From Saprospiraceae bacterium (GTDB lineage: Bacteria > Bacteroidota > Bacteroidia > Chitinophagales > Saprospiraceae): a stretch of DNA of 64,000 nucleotides. The translations under genes and the position numbers were made by a program. The notes below the pieces were generated by a model. That model saw only the letters and a program-made list of their open reading frames with translations, was not told where the DNA came from and made no database searches. The stretch's first letter is position 1. The number at the start of each line of letters is the position of its first letter. Shown here in pieces: positions 9,691-20,202 of this stretch. Where the stretch lies: NCBI GenBank assembly GCA_016713025.1, contig JADJPZ010000004.1:806001-870000 (forward strand), read 5' to 3'.

Positions 9691-9758
9691 AAATACAATA
9701 AATGATATTAGTGAATGAAATACAATACAAAAATAGGGTGTATTTATGAATTAGGCAA
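9691..9758 (-). promoter_or_regulatory. hipBA promoter with repeated operator half-sites
   Basis: On the minus strand a TATTTTTG (9735-9728) follows a TTG (9758-9756) after 20 bases, a Bacteroidota promoter. Directly downstream lie two copies of AAATACAATA (plus-strand 9718-9727 and 9691-9700), 27 bp apart. A related TGTATTGTAAATG is at 9805-9817. HipB-type repressors bind repeated sites in this position, so these are candidate operators. The remainder of the gap to 10107 shows nothing else. Confidence 0.5.
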
Positions 9759-10107
9759 GTATTATTCAAATATATCTACATTCTGTATGATATCTCATTC
9801 ATAATGTATTGTAAATGTATTTTGTGAATGATTTAGCATTCATTGATTTGCAAATAGTATTATTCCATTAAGTTCTTTATTCCGCAAAAACATCAACTCA
9901 CCACAACTTAACCATACCTTAATATCGGAGATACCTACTGGTAAATAAAAAAAAGCACATTCCCACACATTGAGAAAATATTTTTTAGGGTCTAACCACA
10001 AAAGTAGGTAGAAATGATCGATATAATAGTCAATATTTGATTATTTGTTTATGAAGACTTTAAAATTCTGGTTCAGGGATAAAAGCTATTAACTCTGTAC
10101 ATCTTTT

Positions 10108-10875
10108 TCACTTCATCATTCCTGGAAAAAACCCTTCAATTGCTGTCATTATTTCATCTTTTTTTCTACGAGAGATCTCTATTTTGTCTCCATTTGTTAA
10201 CTCCAAAAATCCACCGTCGGCTTTGATGAATTTAACTATTTTATTGATGTTTATCAGATGAGAATTGTGAATCCTTAAAAATTTATAAGGTGTCAACAAT
10301 TCATCATATTCCTTTAGAGTTTTGGAGACTAATATTTTTTTACCACCTTCAAGATAGATGGTAGAATAATTACTCGAGCTTTCGACTCTAATTATATCTT
10401 TTACATAAGGAAAAATCATACCCTCGTGTGTATTTACTGTAATCTTTATTTGATCTATATTTGACTGATTGATCTGTTGGAGTAGGACATTCAATTGATT
10501 ACCAAATTGTTGACTGGGTTCTACTTTTTGAAGACGACTAGAGACGTCCATTAGATCGTCTTTAGATATGGGTTTTAGGAGATAATCAAAAGCACTAAAT
10601 TTGATTGCCTTGATAGCGAATTGGTCAAAAGCTGTAGTAAATACAATCTTAAAATCAATTGTTTTTAGTCGTTCCAAAAATGTAAAACCATTGATGACAG
10701 GCATCTCAATATCCAAAAACAGGATATCTGTGGTCTCCTTTTCAAAATAGTCGAGTGCTAATTGAGGCTTGATGAAAGATTGTACCACTTCGATAGAAGG
10801 ACAATAAAGTTTGATTTTTTCTGTAAGTGTTTCTATGCAGTGCATCTCATCATCAATAATTATTGCTTTGGTCAT
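10108..10875 (-). CDS. LytTR-family response regulator
   Basis: The 255-residue protein has a receiver domain (residues 1-115: acidic pair D8-D9, phosphoacceptor D55 in ILFLDIEMP, T80, K101 in LLKPIS) and a C-terminal LytTR DNA-binding domain (about 145-250, with RVESSSNYSTIYLEGGKK, FLRIHNSHLININ and ADGGFLELTNGDKIEISRRK). It starts 14 bases after the sensor kinase gene, so the two are an operon and a cognate pair. LytTR proteins bind two direct repeats about 21-22 bp apart. Such paired repeats occur upstream of the surface-protein genes at 15940-23027, making these its best candidate targets. Confidence 0.92.
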   Translation of the reverse strand: MTKAIIIDDEMHCIETLTEKIKLYCPSIEVVQSFIKPQLALDYFEKETTDILFLDIEMPVINGFTFLERLKTIDFKIVFTTAFDQFAIKAIKFSAFDYLLKPISKDDLMDVSSRLQKVEPSQQFGNQLNVLLQQINQSNIDQIKITVNTHEGMIFPYVKDIIRVESSSNYSTIYLEGGKKILVSKTLKEYDELLTPYKFLRIHNSHLININKIVKFIKADGGFLELTNGDKIEISRRKKDEIMTAIEGFFPGMMK

Positions 10876-10889
10876 GATTTGAATATTTT

Positions 10890-13800
10890 TTAAATGATGG
10901 GAATTAGTACAACAACCTTTGTACCACAGGCGATAAGATTGCTATCATACAAATCTTCTACAAAAAAAGTGATTTCTATATTGTTTCTCTGATTATATAG
11001 GTCGATTCGGTTTTGTGTGATGTCTATGCCATAGCTTTTGTGTTCGTGGTTTCTGTATGTCTTTTGTGCTTTAGATTTGGCTCGACCTATTCCATTGTCT
11101 TGGAGGGTATATTCCAGATAATCGTTGTTGTTGATGGTCATGGAGATGTTAAGTCGTCCACGTTTGTCTTCGAGATGTTTAATGCCGTGAAGGATGGCAT
11201 TCTCGACATGTGGTTGCATGAGCATCGGAGGGATATTGATGTTATCTTCTATGATATCATCAGGTATATCATAAAGGACATCAAAGGCATCGCCTGTACG
11301 CAGGCGTTCAAGCTCAATATAGAGTTTTAATGTTTCGATTTCTTTGGCTATAGGTATCTGTTCAGATTTGCTATTGTCCAAAATATTGCGAATAAGTTTT
11401 GAAAACTTACCAAGATATTCGGATGCTATAATTTTTTCATTCTTGAGGATAAAGTTTTCTATGCTATTGAGACTATTGAAAATGAAGTGTGGATTCATTT
11501 GGCTGCGGAGTGCGTCGAGTTGAGCACCCTTAAGATCTTCGATGGTTGTTGCTAATTCTTTTTTATTTGATTCTAGTTCAGTTTTTGTTTTTAATTCTGT
11601 AAGTTTTACAGAAATATTTGCTGCAATCGTACTTAAAATTTGAATATCATTTTGAGTAAAATGATCCACTTCAGGGTGTTCTGCATCTATGATCCCTATG
11701 ACTTCTCCATCAAGTAAAATGGGTACACAGATTTCACTCAATCGCACCATTTCATCTACTCTATATCTGGCATCCAAGCGAGTATCTTTGATGAGTACAC
11801 TCTCTTTGGTCTCTGCCACATAACCCACTACTCCCTGACCCAGTACTACATCAAATACTTGTTTGTCGATTTCTTCTATAGATCCTTTTGGTCCGTAACC
11901 TGCTTTTTGAATCAATTTGCTTCTGTCATCATTCCAGAGATAAATCATGCAGTCTGCATAATTTAACTGGCCAATCAAGTTTTTTGCGACATCCCACAAA
12001 ACATCATTTTCGTTATTAATATCTTTAAGTGAGTTTGAAAAATAATGACTAATGCGTGATAACTCATATTGGTTTTTGTATTGCTCGGCAGCCAATCGTT
12101 GGATCTCGATTTCTTGTCGTTGTTTTTCTTTTTCTGTTTTAAATCGCCATCTTATCAGCAACGAAATTATTGATAATATGCCCAAAATAGATCCATATTT
12201 GAAGGTACTTGTCTGGTACCACTTGGCTATAATAGTAAAATGTACTGTATCGATATTGGAAAAAAGTGAATTAACCTTGCCACGAACCTCAACGGTGTAG
12301 TCTCCCGGCTCTATGGTATTGATAGGGACAATGCCTTCATTACATTCTATCCATGTAGTGTCTCCTCCCGTATATCGGTAGAAGTATTTTCGGTCTGCCT
12401 TAGTAGTATAATCTATAATATTGAACAATATATTTACAGGGAAGTCTTCAAAACTTAGGTCGATCGTCTTTTGACTATTTTCATTAATTTTATAGACTAG
12501 GCTACCACCATTACCTTCCACTTCACTAATAACAACCGTAGGTTTTATCGTGGGTATGACATTGAATTGGTCTATGGAAATTCTTGTAATAACACCCGTG
12601 TATCCAACATTTAAAGTATTAATACTATCAACAAAAAAGGGCACACTATTCTCTGTCGTAGATAGTGGAAGTCCATCTTCACAAGTCAAATGTTTTACCA
12701 TTCCTGTTTTAGGATTAATTTGAGTCAATCCAATGCTAGTCAATACCCAAAGATTCTTTTGATGATCTTGAGTAATTTTTCTAGTTATATTGGTATGCAA
12801 TTTATTAGCTAAAGAATAGTGAATTTCTTTTTGATCACTTAAATGGTGGCAGATAAGACCTCCTTCTCCAGTGATCCAAAGATTTCCAAAGTCGTCAAAG
12901 AAAATGTCATATATGGCCTTGACTTTCTTATTATTTGCATTGATATGAGATTGATGGATGAATATATTTTTTAAGCTATCATATTTAAAAATTTGAAAAT
13001 TACTGAGCGTCCATATATTGCCTTCTTTATCTTTTGTTAGGTTTAGCAAAGATGGGAGTTCTTTTTTCTTATCAAGATCAGCATGTAGACGAATAGGAGA
13101 AAAGGTCTTTGCTTTAAGGTTGTATTTTCGAATTTGACCTTCATTTGTCCTAATCCAGTATTCGTCTGAATTTATCGATACCATGTTTCTTAAGACATTG
13201 ATTTCATTATTAGGAAACTCCATCGACTTTGGAGAATAATGGACAGGAGTAATTTTATCATTTTCATACAATGCCATACCTGAAGCCCCAAGAAGCACAA
13301 CTTTATTCGGAGCAATCTCTAACATCTCTCGCACATCCAAATCATATTGTTTGCCCTGGAAACTATATTTTTTTATGGTTTTTGTAAGCTTATAATTTTT
13401 ATCATATACTCTAATCCCATTAAAACCTAAAATACCAAAAATAGAATTACCATTCGCCATTTGTAGGCCGCATCGCACCAAACCATCATAAAAAATGTCA
13501 AATGGTTTTCCTCTTTCATAAACATATTCATTTGTAATGGCTTGTCTGAGAGGCTTTGCCTCTAATAGTCCTTCAGCTGAAGTTATGTATATGCTACCAT
13601 CATAACCTTGTAGTAGAAAGCCTGGATACAAAGTACTATTCGTTTCATTATCAATGGTGAGAACTTGAGATGTATATTTTTTTGTCACTGGATCAACGAT
13701 ATATATACTTCCTGTAGTCGATTCACTGCAAAGTATCCAGTACTTTCCTTTATGATCTTTCAATTCTGTAATGTGAGAAACACGTTTGTTATTGAAAACA

Positions 13801-14597
13801 TTGATTTTTTCTTTAGTAATTTCATTTATGATGCTAAGTCCTCCATTCCATTCACCATACCAAATAAGGCCTTGATGATCTTTAAACAAATACAACACTT
13901 CATAAGCATCACTTTTGACAATTCGTTGCCTATTATTTGTATTAGGATCGAACTTAAATAAGCCATGTATACTATATAGATAAATTGAACCATCCCATTG
14001 TGGTTCGGAAAGATGTCCGATGATATCTTTGCTAAACTTAGGATGTGTATCATCATCAGGGTTTCCTTTTAAACCAGTATTTTCAAATTTGGCATTTTGG
14101 GGATTCAATTTATACAAACTCTTTAAATCTGAAGATGCAATAAATACTTCTCCATTTGGTGCAAGTCTTACATACCCGAAAGGATTCGAAGTAGTATCGT
14201 TGTATTTGTACTCAAAGTTTGTAAAAGTATTGTTTTTCAAAAGACTTATACCCATACCATGATTTATCCAAATATTACCTTCTTTGTCTTCTGTAGTCAT
14301 TGATACAGAATTTGACAAGATGGTATTGGAGTCGTTTGTATTGGTTCTATATACTTTAGTATTTTTGCCGTCCCATCTGCATAATCCATCGTAGGTGCTT
14401 ACCCAGAAAAATCCTTTAGAATCTCTCATGATATGAAACAACGATTTATTAGGGAATGAATAAGTATTGTGATTTCTCGTGAAAGTAAACTTAGGGAAAT
14501 CTTGACCATACAGTTGTAAAGAAAAGCTCCAGAAACAAATCAATATAAAGATTTTAGTTTTGATATTAACAAATTTATTATCTGAAAAAGATATCAT
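10890..14597 (-). CDS. Giant two-component sensor: propeller, Y_Y_Y, GAF, LytS-type kinase
   Basis: The 1235-residue protein has a signal peptide or first helix (residues 12-32), many periplasmic two-component-propeller repeats (WVSTYDGLCRWDG, GNIWINHGMGISLL, GNLWITGEGGLICHH) and a Y_Y_Y-like domain near 700-780. One membrane helix follows near 795-815 (YGSILGILSIISLLIRW), then a coiled region and a GAF domain (about 850-990). A LytS-type histidine kinase closes it, with LRSQMNPHFIFNSLNSIENF (phosphoacceptor H), MLMQPHVENAILHGIKH and DNGIGRAKS. Propeller sensors of this type often detect extracellular glycans; the ligand here is unknown. It pairs with the LytTR regulator 14 bases downstream. 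Confidence 0.92.
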   Translation of the reverse strand: MISFSDNKFVNIKTKIFILICFWSFSLQLYGQDFPKFTFTRNHNTYSFPNKSLFHIMRDSKGFFWVSTYDGLCRWDGKNTKVYRTNTNDSNTILSNSVSMTTEDKEGNIWINHGMGISLLKNNTFTNFEYKYNDTTSNPFGYVRLAPNGEVFIASSDLKSLYKLNPQNAKFENTGLKGNPDDDTHPKFSKDIIGHLSEPQWDGSIYLYSIHGLFKFDPNTNNRQRIVKSDAYEVLYLFKDHQGLIWYGEWNGGLSIINEITKEKINVFNNKRVSHITELKDHKGKYWILCSESTTGSIYIVDPVTKKYTSQVLTIDNETNSTLYPGFLLQGYDGSIYITSAEGLLEAKPLRQAITNEYVYERGKPFDIFYDGLVRCGLQMANGNSIFGILGFNGIRVYDKNYKLTKTIKKYSFQGKQYDLDVREMLEIAPNKVVLLGASGMALYENDKITPVHYSPKSMEFPNNEINVLRNMVSINSDEYWIRTNEGQIRKYNLKAKTFSPIRLHADLDKKKELPSLLNLTKDKEGNIWTLSNFQIFKYDSLKNIFIHQSHINANNKKVKAIYDIFFDDFGNLWITGEGGLICHHLSDQKEIHYSLANKLHTNITRKITQDHQKNLWVLTSIGLTQINPKTGMVKHLTCEDGLPLSTTENSVPFFVDSINTLNVGYTGVITRISIDQFNVIPTIKPTVVISEVEGNGGSLVYKINENSQKTIDLSFEDFPVNILFNIIDYTTKADRKYFYRYTGGDTTWIECNEGIVPINTIEPGDYTVEVRGKVNSLFSNIDTVHFTIIAKWYQTSTFKYGSILGILSIISLLIRWRFKTEKEKQRQEIEIQRLAAEQYKNQYELSRISHYFSNSLKDINNENDVLWDVAKNLIGQLNYADCMIYLWNDDRSKLIQKAGYGPKGSIEEIDKQVFDVVLGQGVVGYVAETKESVLIKDTRLDARYRVDEMVRLSEICVPILLDGEVIGIIDAEHPEVDHFTQNDIQILSTIAANISVKLTELKTKTELESNKKELATTIEDLKGAQLDALRSQMNPHFIFNSLNSIENFILKNEKIIASEYLGKFSKLIRNILDNSKSEQIPIAKEIETLKLYIELERLRTGDAFDVLYDIPDDIIEDNINIPPMLMQPHVENAILHGIKHLEDKRGRLNISMTINNNDYLEYTLQDNGIGRAKSKAQKTYRNHEHKSYGIDITQNRIDLYNQRNNIEITFFVEDLYDSNLIACGTKVVVLIPII

Positions 14598-14745
14598 GAT
14601 TATAAAAGTATAAAATTACAACATTCTTACATTTTTCTATTATCAACTTAGAAAATGGTTGGTTTCGATTAGAGATCGGTAAGGAGATATTCTCCCTGTA
14701 ACATCATTTAGATTGAACAATCCATACTCTATAAGGAATTCGTAT

Positions 14746-14826
14746 CGCCCATACAGGGCTAAAACAATTTCAGGTGTTATATCAGGCCTGAAGGGTCAAT
14801 ATTTTATTGTGATGGGCAGCACCCAT
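14746..14826. repeat. REP-like repeat, copy left of the RAYT gene
   Basis: The segment shares with 15484-15697 the core CAGGGCTAAAACAATTTCAG, then TATCAGGCCTGAAGGGTC, an ATATTTTATTG and a terminal GATGGGC-AGC-ACCCAT hairpin. It lies 95 bp from the Y1 transposase stop, on the opposite side from the tandem copies. The rest of 14598-14920 holds nothing recognisable. Confidence 0.75.
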
Positions 14827-14920
14827 AAGATCAATTTGAGTAACAATGCCCTTCCCATTATCAGGATGATTATTATCAATAACAAAATCATTTATTGTAA
14901 ATAATGTAGGAATTTGACAC

Positions 14921-15373
14921 TTAATCCCAAACATATTTTTCATCAAATTCAATATTGTGTGCTACCATAATTTCCCTATATTCATCTTGAAATCCTTTTT
15001 TCTTATGATGGATTTTTTGTCTTTCAATATACCTGACCACACCTTGTACACCACTTTGACTTACAGAAAATACACCATAACCATCTTGCCAATAAAAATC
15101 AACTAATCTAGGATCAAGCGTCTTAATCCATTTAGAAGAACTTTTTTTGACTTCCTCGACAAGTTTTGACATAGACAATGGACGATACAGTTTACACAAC
15201 AAATGAACATGATCCAAATAACCTCCAACAGATATAGTTTGGCAATTCAAATTATTCATTGTCTGCCCTAGATATCCATATATATCTGTTTCATATTCCG
15301 GTAGGATTAATGGCTGTCTATATTTGGTACTAAAAACTATGTGGATGTTTACATTAGAAATTGATTGCGGCAT
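14921..15373 (-). CDS. REP-associated tyrosine transposase (RAYT, Y1/IS200-type)
   Basis: The 150-residue protein has the HUH pair H55-V-H57 in GGYLDHVHLLCKL, the RAYT signature FYWQDGYGVFSVSQSG near residues 93-108 and the catalytic tyrosine Y115 in VVRYIERQKIHH. Length and motifs are complete, so it is probably active. RAYTs are single-copy relatives of IS200/IS605 TnpA that nick and move REP hairpins. REP-like repeats flank this gene on both sides. Confidence 0.9.
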   Translation of the reverse strand: MPQSISNVNIHIVFSTKYRQPLILPEYETDIYGYLGQTMNNLNCQTISVGGYLDHVHLLCKLYRPLSMSKLVEEVKKSSSKWIKTLDPRLVDFYWQDGYGVFSVSQSGVQGVVRYIERQKIHHKKKGFQDEYREIMVAHNIEFDEKYVWD

Positions 15374-15483
15374 ATCTGATTTTATTTTCCAAAAATAACA
15401 CTTTTCATAATAACTAAGTTATGTTGAAATTTGAAATTAATATTTTATGAAATTGTCAAAAAATTTTGTGCGGAAAGGGCGAT

Positions 15484-15720
15484 GCCCATTCCTATTGAAC
15501 TGACACCCATTCAGGGCTAAAACAGTTTCAGATATTATATCAGGCCTGAAAGGTCGATATTTTATTGGGATAGGCTGCACCCATCACAACGCCCATTCCT
15601 ATTGAACTGACGCCCATTCAGGGCTAAAACAATTTCAGATATTGTATCAGGCCTGAAAGGTCGATATTTTATTGGGATGGGCTGCGCCCATCAAACCATT
15701 GGATGGGCAGCACCCATCAC
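15484..15720. repeat. Tandem 107-bp REP-like repeats
   Basis: Two copies begin with GCCCATTCCTATTGAACTGA at 15484 and 15591, exactly 107 bp apart, and share the full length with few changes. Each ends in a hairpin, best preserved at 15676-15692 (GATGGGC-TGC-GCCCATC). A third partial hairpin follows at 15701-15720. A related copy lies at 14746-14826 across the transposase gene. Confidence 0.85.
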
Positions 15721-15799
15721 ACCTAGTGAAATATAAATAATCTTTAAATAAAAGGGTAAGGTTTACATTTTATTTTCACCAATTTTCATCACACTTTTA

Positions 15800-15869
15800 C
15801 CGAAATCTAATTCATCATTACCGAAATCTATTTAGGTACCGTCGGTTTGAAATCCTTGCAATAGCTTTG
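15800..15869 (+). promoter_or_regulatory. Paired 21-bp direct repeats plus promoter, fibre gene 1
   Basis: TACCGAAATCTA occurs at 15798-15809 and 15819-15830, so the CC positions (15800 and 15821) are 21 bp apart. A TAGCTTTG (TAnnTTTG) follows at 15862-15869. The geometry equals that before the genes at 20203 and 23027 and fits a LytTR activator site. Confidence 0.65.
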
Positions 15870-15939
15870 TCATATAATCTTTTGGAATATAAGTTTACAC
15901 GGATTATGAATCTTTTATTTCATCAAAAAATAATTCAAC

Positions 15940-17377
15940 ATGAAAAATTATCTTCTTTTATTTTTCCTTTGCGTAGCTGTATTTGCTAATGCCCAAAATG
16001 TGGGTATCAATAATATGGACCCTCAAGCTGCACTAGATTTGAAAGGAGATTTGCGATTGCGTACAGCAAACTTAAAACTGCAAGCAGCTATAAATCATAA
16101 TGTCATATTAGATGAATACGGTAATGGAGTAGTGTATCATTTCATAGGTGATGCAGTTGCGAATGGCGGTGCGATCACAGGTTTTCAAGCCTACAAAGAT
16201 GGACAAATTATCACTATATTTAACAATTGTACCTCTGAAGATATCATCCTTCATGATGCTGGTAATACTTTAAGTTTAGGAAGTGATAAGAAATATAGAA
16301 TATTGACAGGTACAGGCCAAAGTGCAAATATCAAACTGAATGGTTCTATCACTCTACGGTACGATGGAGAAAAAGAGCGATGGATTGTATTAAATAGTCA
16401 TTATGTAAATGGCTTGACTGCTACCCCATGGCTGATTAATGGAAATAATATAAGCAATAGTAATACTGCTAATGTAGGCATTGGCTTATCAGCTCCCTCT
16501 GAGAAGCTTCAAATAATTAACGGTAATATAAAAATTGGAGAAAATGGCTGGGGTTCTGCTGCTGATAATAGATTATTAAAATTTGGAGATGGCAGTTTTG
16601 TAACCATTGGCGAAGTGGGAGGATGATAAAATGGAAATAAAAGCAAACGATATAACTCTACAAACAACCATCACCAAGATACCTAACGGTAACCTGGGTA
16701 TTGGAACTGGTGCTAACTCTATACAAAATAGATTACAAATAGGCAATCCGACAGGTTTTGTAAATAACGATATTGCTATTGGCAACGGTACACAAGCCAT
16801 GTCATTATACCAAAGCCCTACTGCTTCAACTTTTCACACCAATACTAATTTTGCTTTTATGCCAGCTAGTGGTACAGGTAATTTAGGAATTGGAACTGAT
16901 ACGCCAACTCAAAAACTTCAAGTATTAGGAAATATAGCCTTAGGCAATGAAATGTATTCTACAGCAACTGCTGGATTGAATATAGTGCCTATTGGTGTCA
17001 TTAAAATTAATGAAATTGGGGATAATAATCACAACGGCTATTATTTTACACCCTTTTATACAAATGAAGTTGGTAATTTGGGTTATGGTGGAGTTCGAAT
17101 AATAACATCAGGAGCCGATGATGGTAGGATATTTAACATTCATCTTAATCCAGCAATAACAAACAATTATGTAAAAGTAATAGTTATTGGAGGTGCGGGA
17201 TTTAACAATTCTAATGCAAGTGCAGCTATATATAGTGCAAAAGCTGAAATAGTTCCTTCGGAACCATTAGGTAACCCAGCAGGCTCTGGAGGTTTATCGT
17301 TAAAGATTTTTTATTATGGAGATAATTTGAATTACATGACACCGAATGGAACTTTTTTAATTTATGGAATAAAATAA
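15940..17377 (+). pseudogene. Secreted fibre protein 1, frameshifted
   Basis: The frame 15940-16626 has a signal peptide (MKNYLLLFFLCVAVFANAQ) and the family start NVGINNMDPQAALDLKGDLR. It ends GSFVTIGEVGG-stop. From about 16615 the next frame continues DDKMEIKANDITLQTT, then repeated GNLGIGTG-type segments, to 17377. A gain of one base or loss of two near 16612-16622 splits one protein of about 478 residues. The first 160 codons are nearly identical to those of the gene at 20203, indicating recent duplication or gene conversion. Unlike its paralogues it has no S74 chaperone domain at the C-terminus. Confidence 0.8.
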
Positions 17378-17461
17378 TTTACAAAAAAAGGATGTAGGGA
17401 TGCAAACAACATCCATTGTCACTTATTTTCATTTTCGATCCGATCATAAATTGAATTACCG

Positions 17462-17536
17462 AAAAAAATAACCTTAAATTCTGGAACTACAATGATTATA
17501 TCACCAGGTGTACTGTTTAAGGTGAATGGGCAGTAA
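17462..17536 (+). pseudogene. Relic of an L-domain gene 3' end
   Basis: Translation gives KKITLNSGTTMIISPGVLFK, then VNGQ and a stop, nearly matching the C-terminus of the L-domain protein ending at 20029 (KKITLNAGATMNISPGVVFK). No upstream coding sequence remains, so this is a leftover of a duplicated gene. Confidence 0.75.
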
Positions 17537-17572
17537 GGTTTATAAAGTCATAAGTTGATAAAGTTTTTCTCT

Positions 17573-17607
17573 CCAAATTCTTAGTCGGCATTTCCGATCT
17601 CTAAGTC
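17573..17607 (+). promoter_or_regulatory. Paired 21-bp direct repeats before the L-domain gene
   Basis: CCAAATTCTTAGTC (CC at 17573) and CCGATCTCTAAGTC (CC at 17594) are 21 bp apart, in the same format as the sites before the three fibre genes. A perfect TAnnTTTG is not seen 40 bp downstream; TAAATGGT at 17633 is the nearest match. Confidence 0.55.
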
Positions 17608-17696
17608 AAACCCACCACTTACCCTTTTCTCATAAATGGTGCATCTTTTATGTATATGTTTATGACAATTTTGAAGATCATATTTAATAAATATCA

Positions 17697-20029
17697 ATGA
17701 GCAGAATTTTATCCTTTATTTTCTTTATCTTTATAGGTTTGGTGGCAGAAGCACAATGTCCTAATGGAAATATAACACTCACCACACAAGCTCAGATCGA
17801 TAACTTTGCTGCAACTTATCCTGGGTGTTCCAATACCGAGTATGGTATTACTATAGTAGATGATAATGATAGGATGGGCAATATTACTAATCTCAATGGC
17901 TTGAGTGGACTTAATTCGATTGGGGGGTTCTTTCAAATTGCTCAAAATGATAATTTAACAAGTACGCATGGTCTGGGTAACATTACTTCGGTAGGTAGTT
18001 ATTTTACCATTATTGATAATCCTAGCTTGGTCAACCTTGATGGACTAAGTGGCGTTAGTTCAATTACAGGTTTTCTTCATATTGAGAATAATGACGCCTT
18101 GACTAATGTTGATGGTTTGAGTAAAGTCTATGGTATTGGTAACCTTTCAGGTATAGGAAATACTTCATATAATAGTATCATTATTAGACGTAACGATTTA
18201 TTAGAAAATATATCAGGTTTAAAAAATGTACTAACAGATTTCATCACCAGTATAACCATTACCAACAATCCACAACTCGCTTGGTGCGACCTCCCCAACA
18301 TCTGTTCCTACCTTTCCAACCCGGCAAAACCTTCATCTATATCAGACAATGCTCCAGGCTGCCAATCAAGACCCCAAATCATTACAGAGTGTGTATCACC
18401 TTGCCCTACGAGTGATTTTACCTTGAGTACCCAAGCTCAAGTCAATTCTTTTCCAAAAGATACCAAGGTTGCCAAGATATGCCATTCAACATCACCATCA
18501 ATGAGTCTATACCTGGCCATATGATCCATCTTGACAGCTTGTATGAGTTGCAAACTATCAAAGGCAATCTTTTCATATGGGACAATACCGGCTTGACCAA
18601 TCTTGATGGCTTAAGTAATCTTGACTCAATAGGTGGTTATTTTTCTTTGGCTGGCAATACTAGTCTAACATCTTTATCAGGCTTAAATAAACTGGACAGC
18701 GTACAAGGTGGATTCGAAATAAGCAACAATGCTTTGACCAATCTTAATGGCTTAAATCGTTTAAAAAAAGTTAGTGGATATTTTGCTATTTTTTCCAATC
18801 CTACTTTGACTACGTTTGCGGGTTTGGATAGTTTGACTACAGTATCTGGCTTGACTATAAGCAACAATGATGCTTTAGTAAATGTAAACGGCATCAATAA
18901 ACTAAAAACAAACAATGGTCCATTGAGAATATTCAATAACGCAAATCTTACTCAACTTCTTGCTTTAAATAATTTGACATCAATAAATGGTTTCCTGGAA
19001 ATATACAACAATAATGCATTGACCTCCCTGGCAGGATTGGGTAATATTGACAATGCTGGTATCACAAATTTAATCATAACAAACTCAAGTCAATTATCTG
19101 CATGCAGTTTGCCAGGTATCTGTTCCTATCTTTCTACTGGGAAACCTCACACCATAAGTGGCAATATTTCTGCTTGTATAAACAAAGACTCAATAAATCA
19201 GTACTGTGGTCTACCATGCCCCTCTTCTAATGTCTATTTTTCAAAACAAAGCCAGATCGACATTTTTCCTACTTTATATCCAAGCTGTACTGTATTGCCT
19301 TCTGACCTTAGTATTACATACTCATTGAATATCACAAATCTTGATAGTCTCTTTCAGCTGACAAAAGTGATGGGCAATGTTAGAATAAGTTATAACAATA
19401 GCCTCATCCACCTTAATGGTTTGAGCAATCTGGATACCATCGGTGGATCACTAACCATATCAAAAAATCCTATCAATCAATTAGGCATGACTAATTTAAA
19501 AAAGATAGGAAGCTTCTTAGATATATACAATAATCCATTACTCAAAAACCTAAATGGATTAGGAAACTTATCGTCCATCAATGGTGGATTGTACATACAG
19601 GACAATAACAATTTGGCATCTATCCATGATCTTACAAATGTAAATTTTGACACTTCAGCTACAATTGTCATTGCTAACAATCCAAACTTATCATGTTGTA
19701 CAATGCCTAATTTGTGCAATTATTTAAATAACTCAAATAATGCGTATGTACTAGGAAATGCACAAGGATGTATAGATAAAACACAAATCGTCGAAGGCTG
19801 CAATGGGACATTTTTTTGGCTGGGTACCACTAATGCCAACTGGTCCACCTTATCCAACTGGCCCTGCGGCATGATACCCAATACCAATGCCAAAGTAGTC
19901 ATCCCAGACAATGCACCACATCAACCTACCGTGGATATGAATATAGAAGTTAAAAAAATAACGCTAAACGCGGGAGCTACCATGAATATATCACCAGGTG
20001 TAGTCTTTAAGGTGAACGGGCAAAATTAG
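17697..20029 (+). pseudogene. Secreted receptor-L-domain (LRR-like) protein, frameshifted
   Basis: A signal peptide (ILSFIFFIFIGLVAEAQ) is followed by three tandem modules. Each opens CP...TQAQ(I/V) and ends C..(P)NICSYL...GCQ. Inside are beta-helical L-domain repeats such as ITNLNGLSGLNSIGGFFQI and LDGLSNLDSIGGYFSLAGN. The first frame stops at 18524; the second continues from about 18462 (RYQGCQDMPFNITINES). One missing A in CCAAAAGA near 18460 explains the break, so an intact protein of about 776 residues is likely. It ends KKITLNAGATMNISPGVVFK without a T9SS sorting domain. It probably binds ligands or adheres at the surface. Confidence 0.8.
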
Positions 20030-20102
20030 GTTAATACGTGAAAAATTGGTCCAAAGAGCCATAAAAAAACTTTGTTCTTTTCCAATTTTCATCAGAATCT
20101 TA

Positions 20103-20171
20103 CCTTTCTCTAAGTCCACGCCACCGAAATCTAATAGACCGAAATTATGATGCCCACGTAATCTAACTTTG
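20103..20171 (+). promoter_or_regulatory. Paired 21-bp direct repeats plus promoter, fibre gene 2
   Basis: ACCTTTCTCTAAG (CC 20103) and ACCGAAATCTAAT (CC 20124) are 21 bp apart. TAACTTTG lies at 20164-20171, 40 bp after the second CC. An extra ACCGAAAT sits at 20138-20145. Confidence 0.65.
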
Positions 20172-20202
20172 AAACATAATTTATCAAAAAAAATAATTCA
20201 AC

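Noticed and set aside
14713..14904. 63-residue open frame on the plus strand
   Set aside because: It lies across the REP-like repeat and its translation follows the repeat sequence, with no family resemblance.
15484..15720. CRISPR array
   Set aside because: Only two full copies of a 107-bp unit lie end to end without unique spacers, no cas genes are present, and the neighbouring RAYT explains the repeats.
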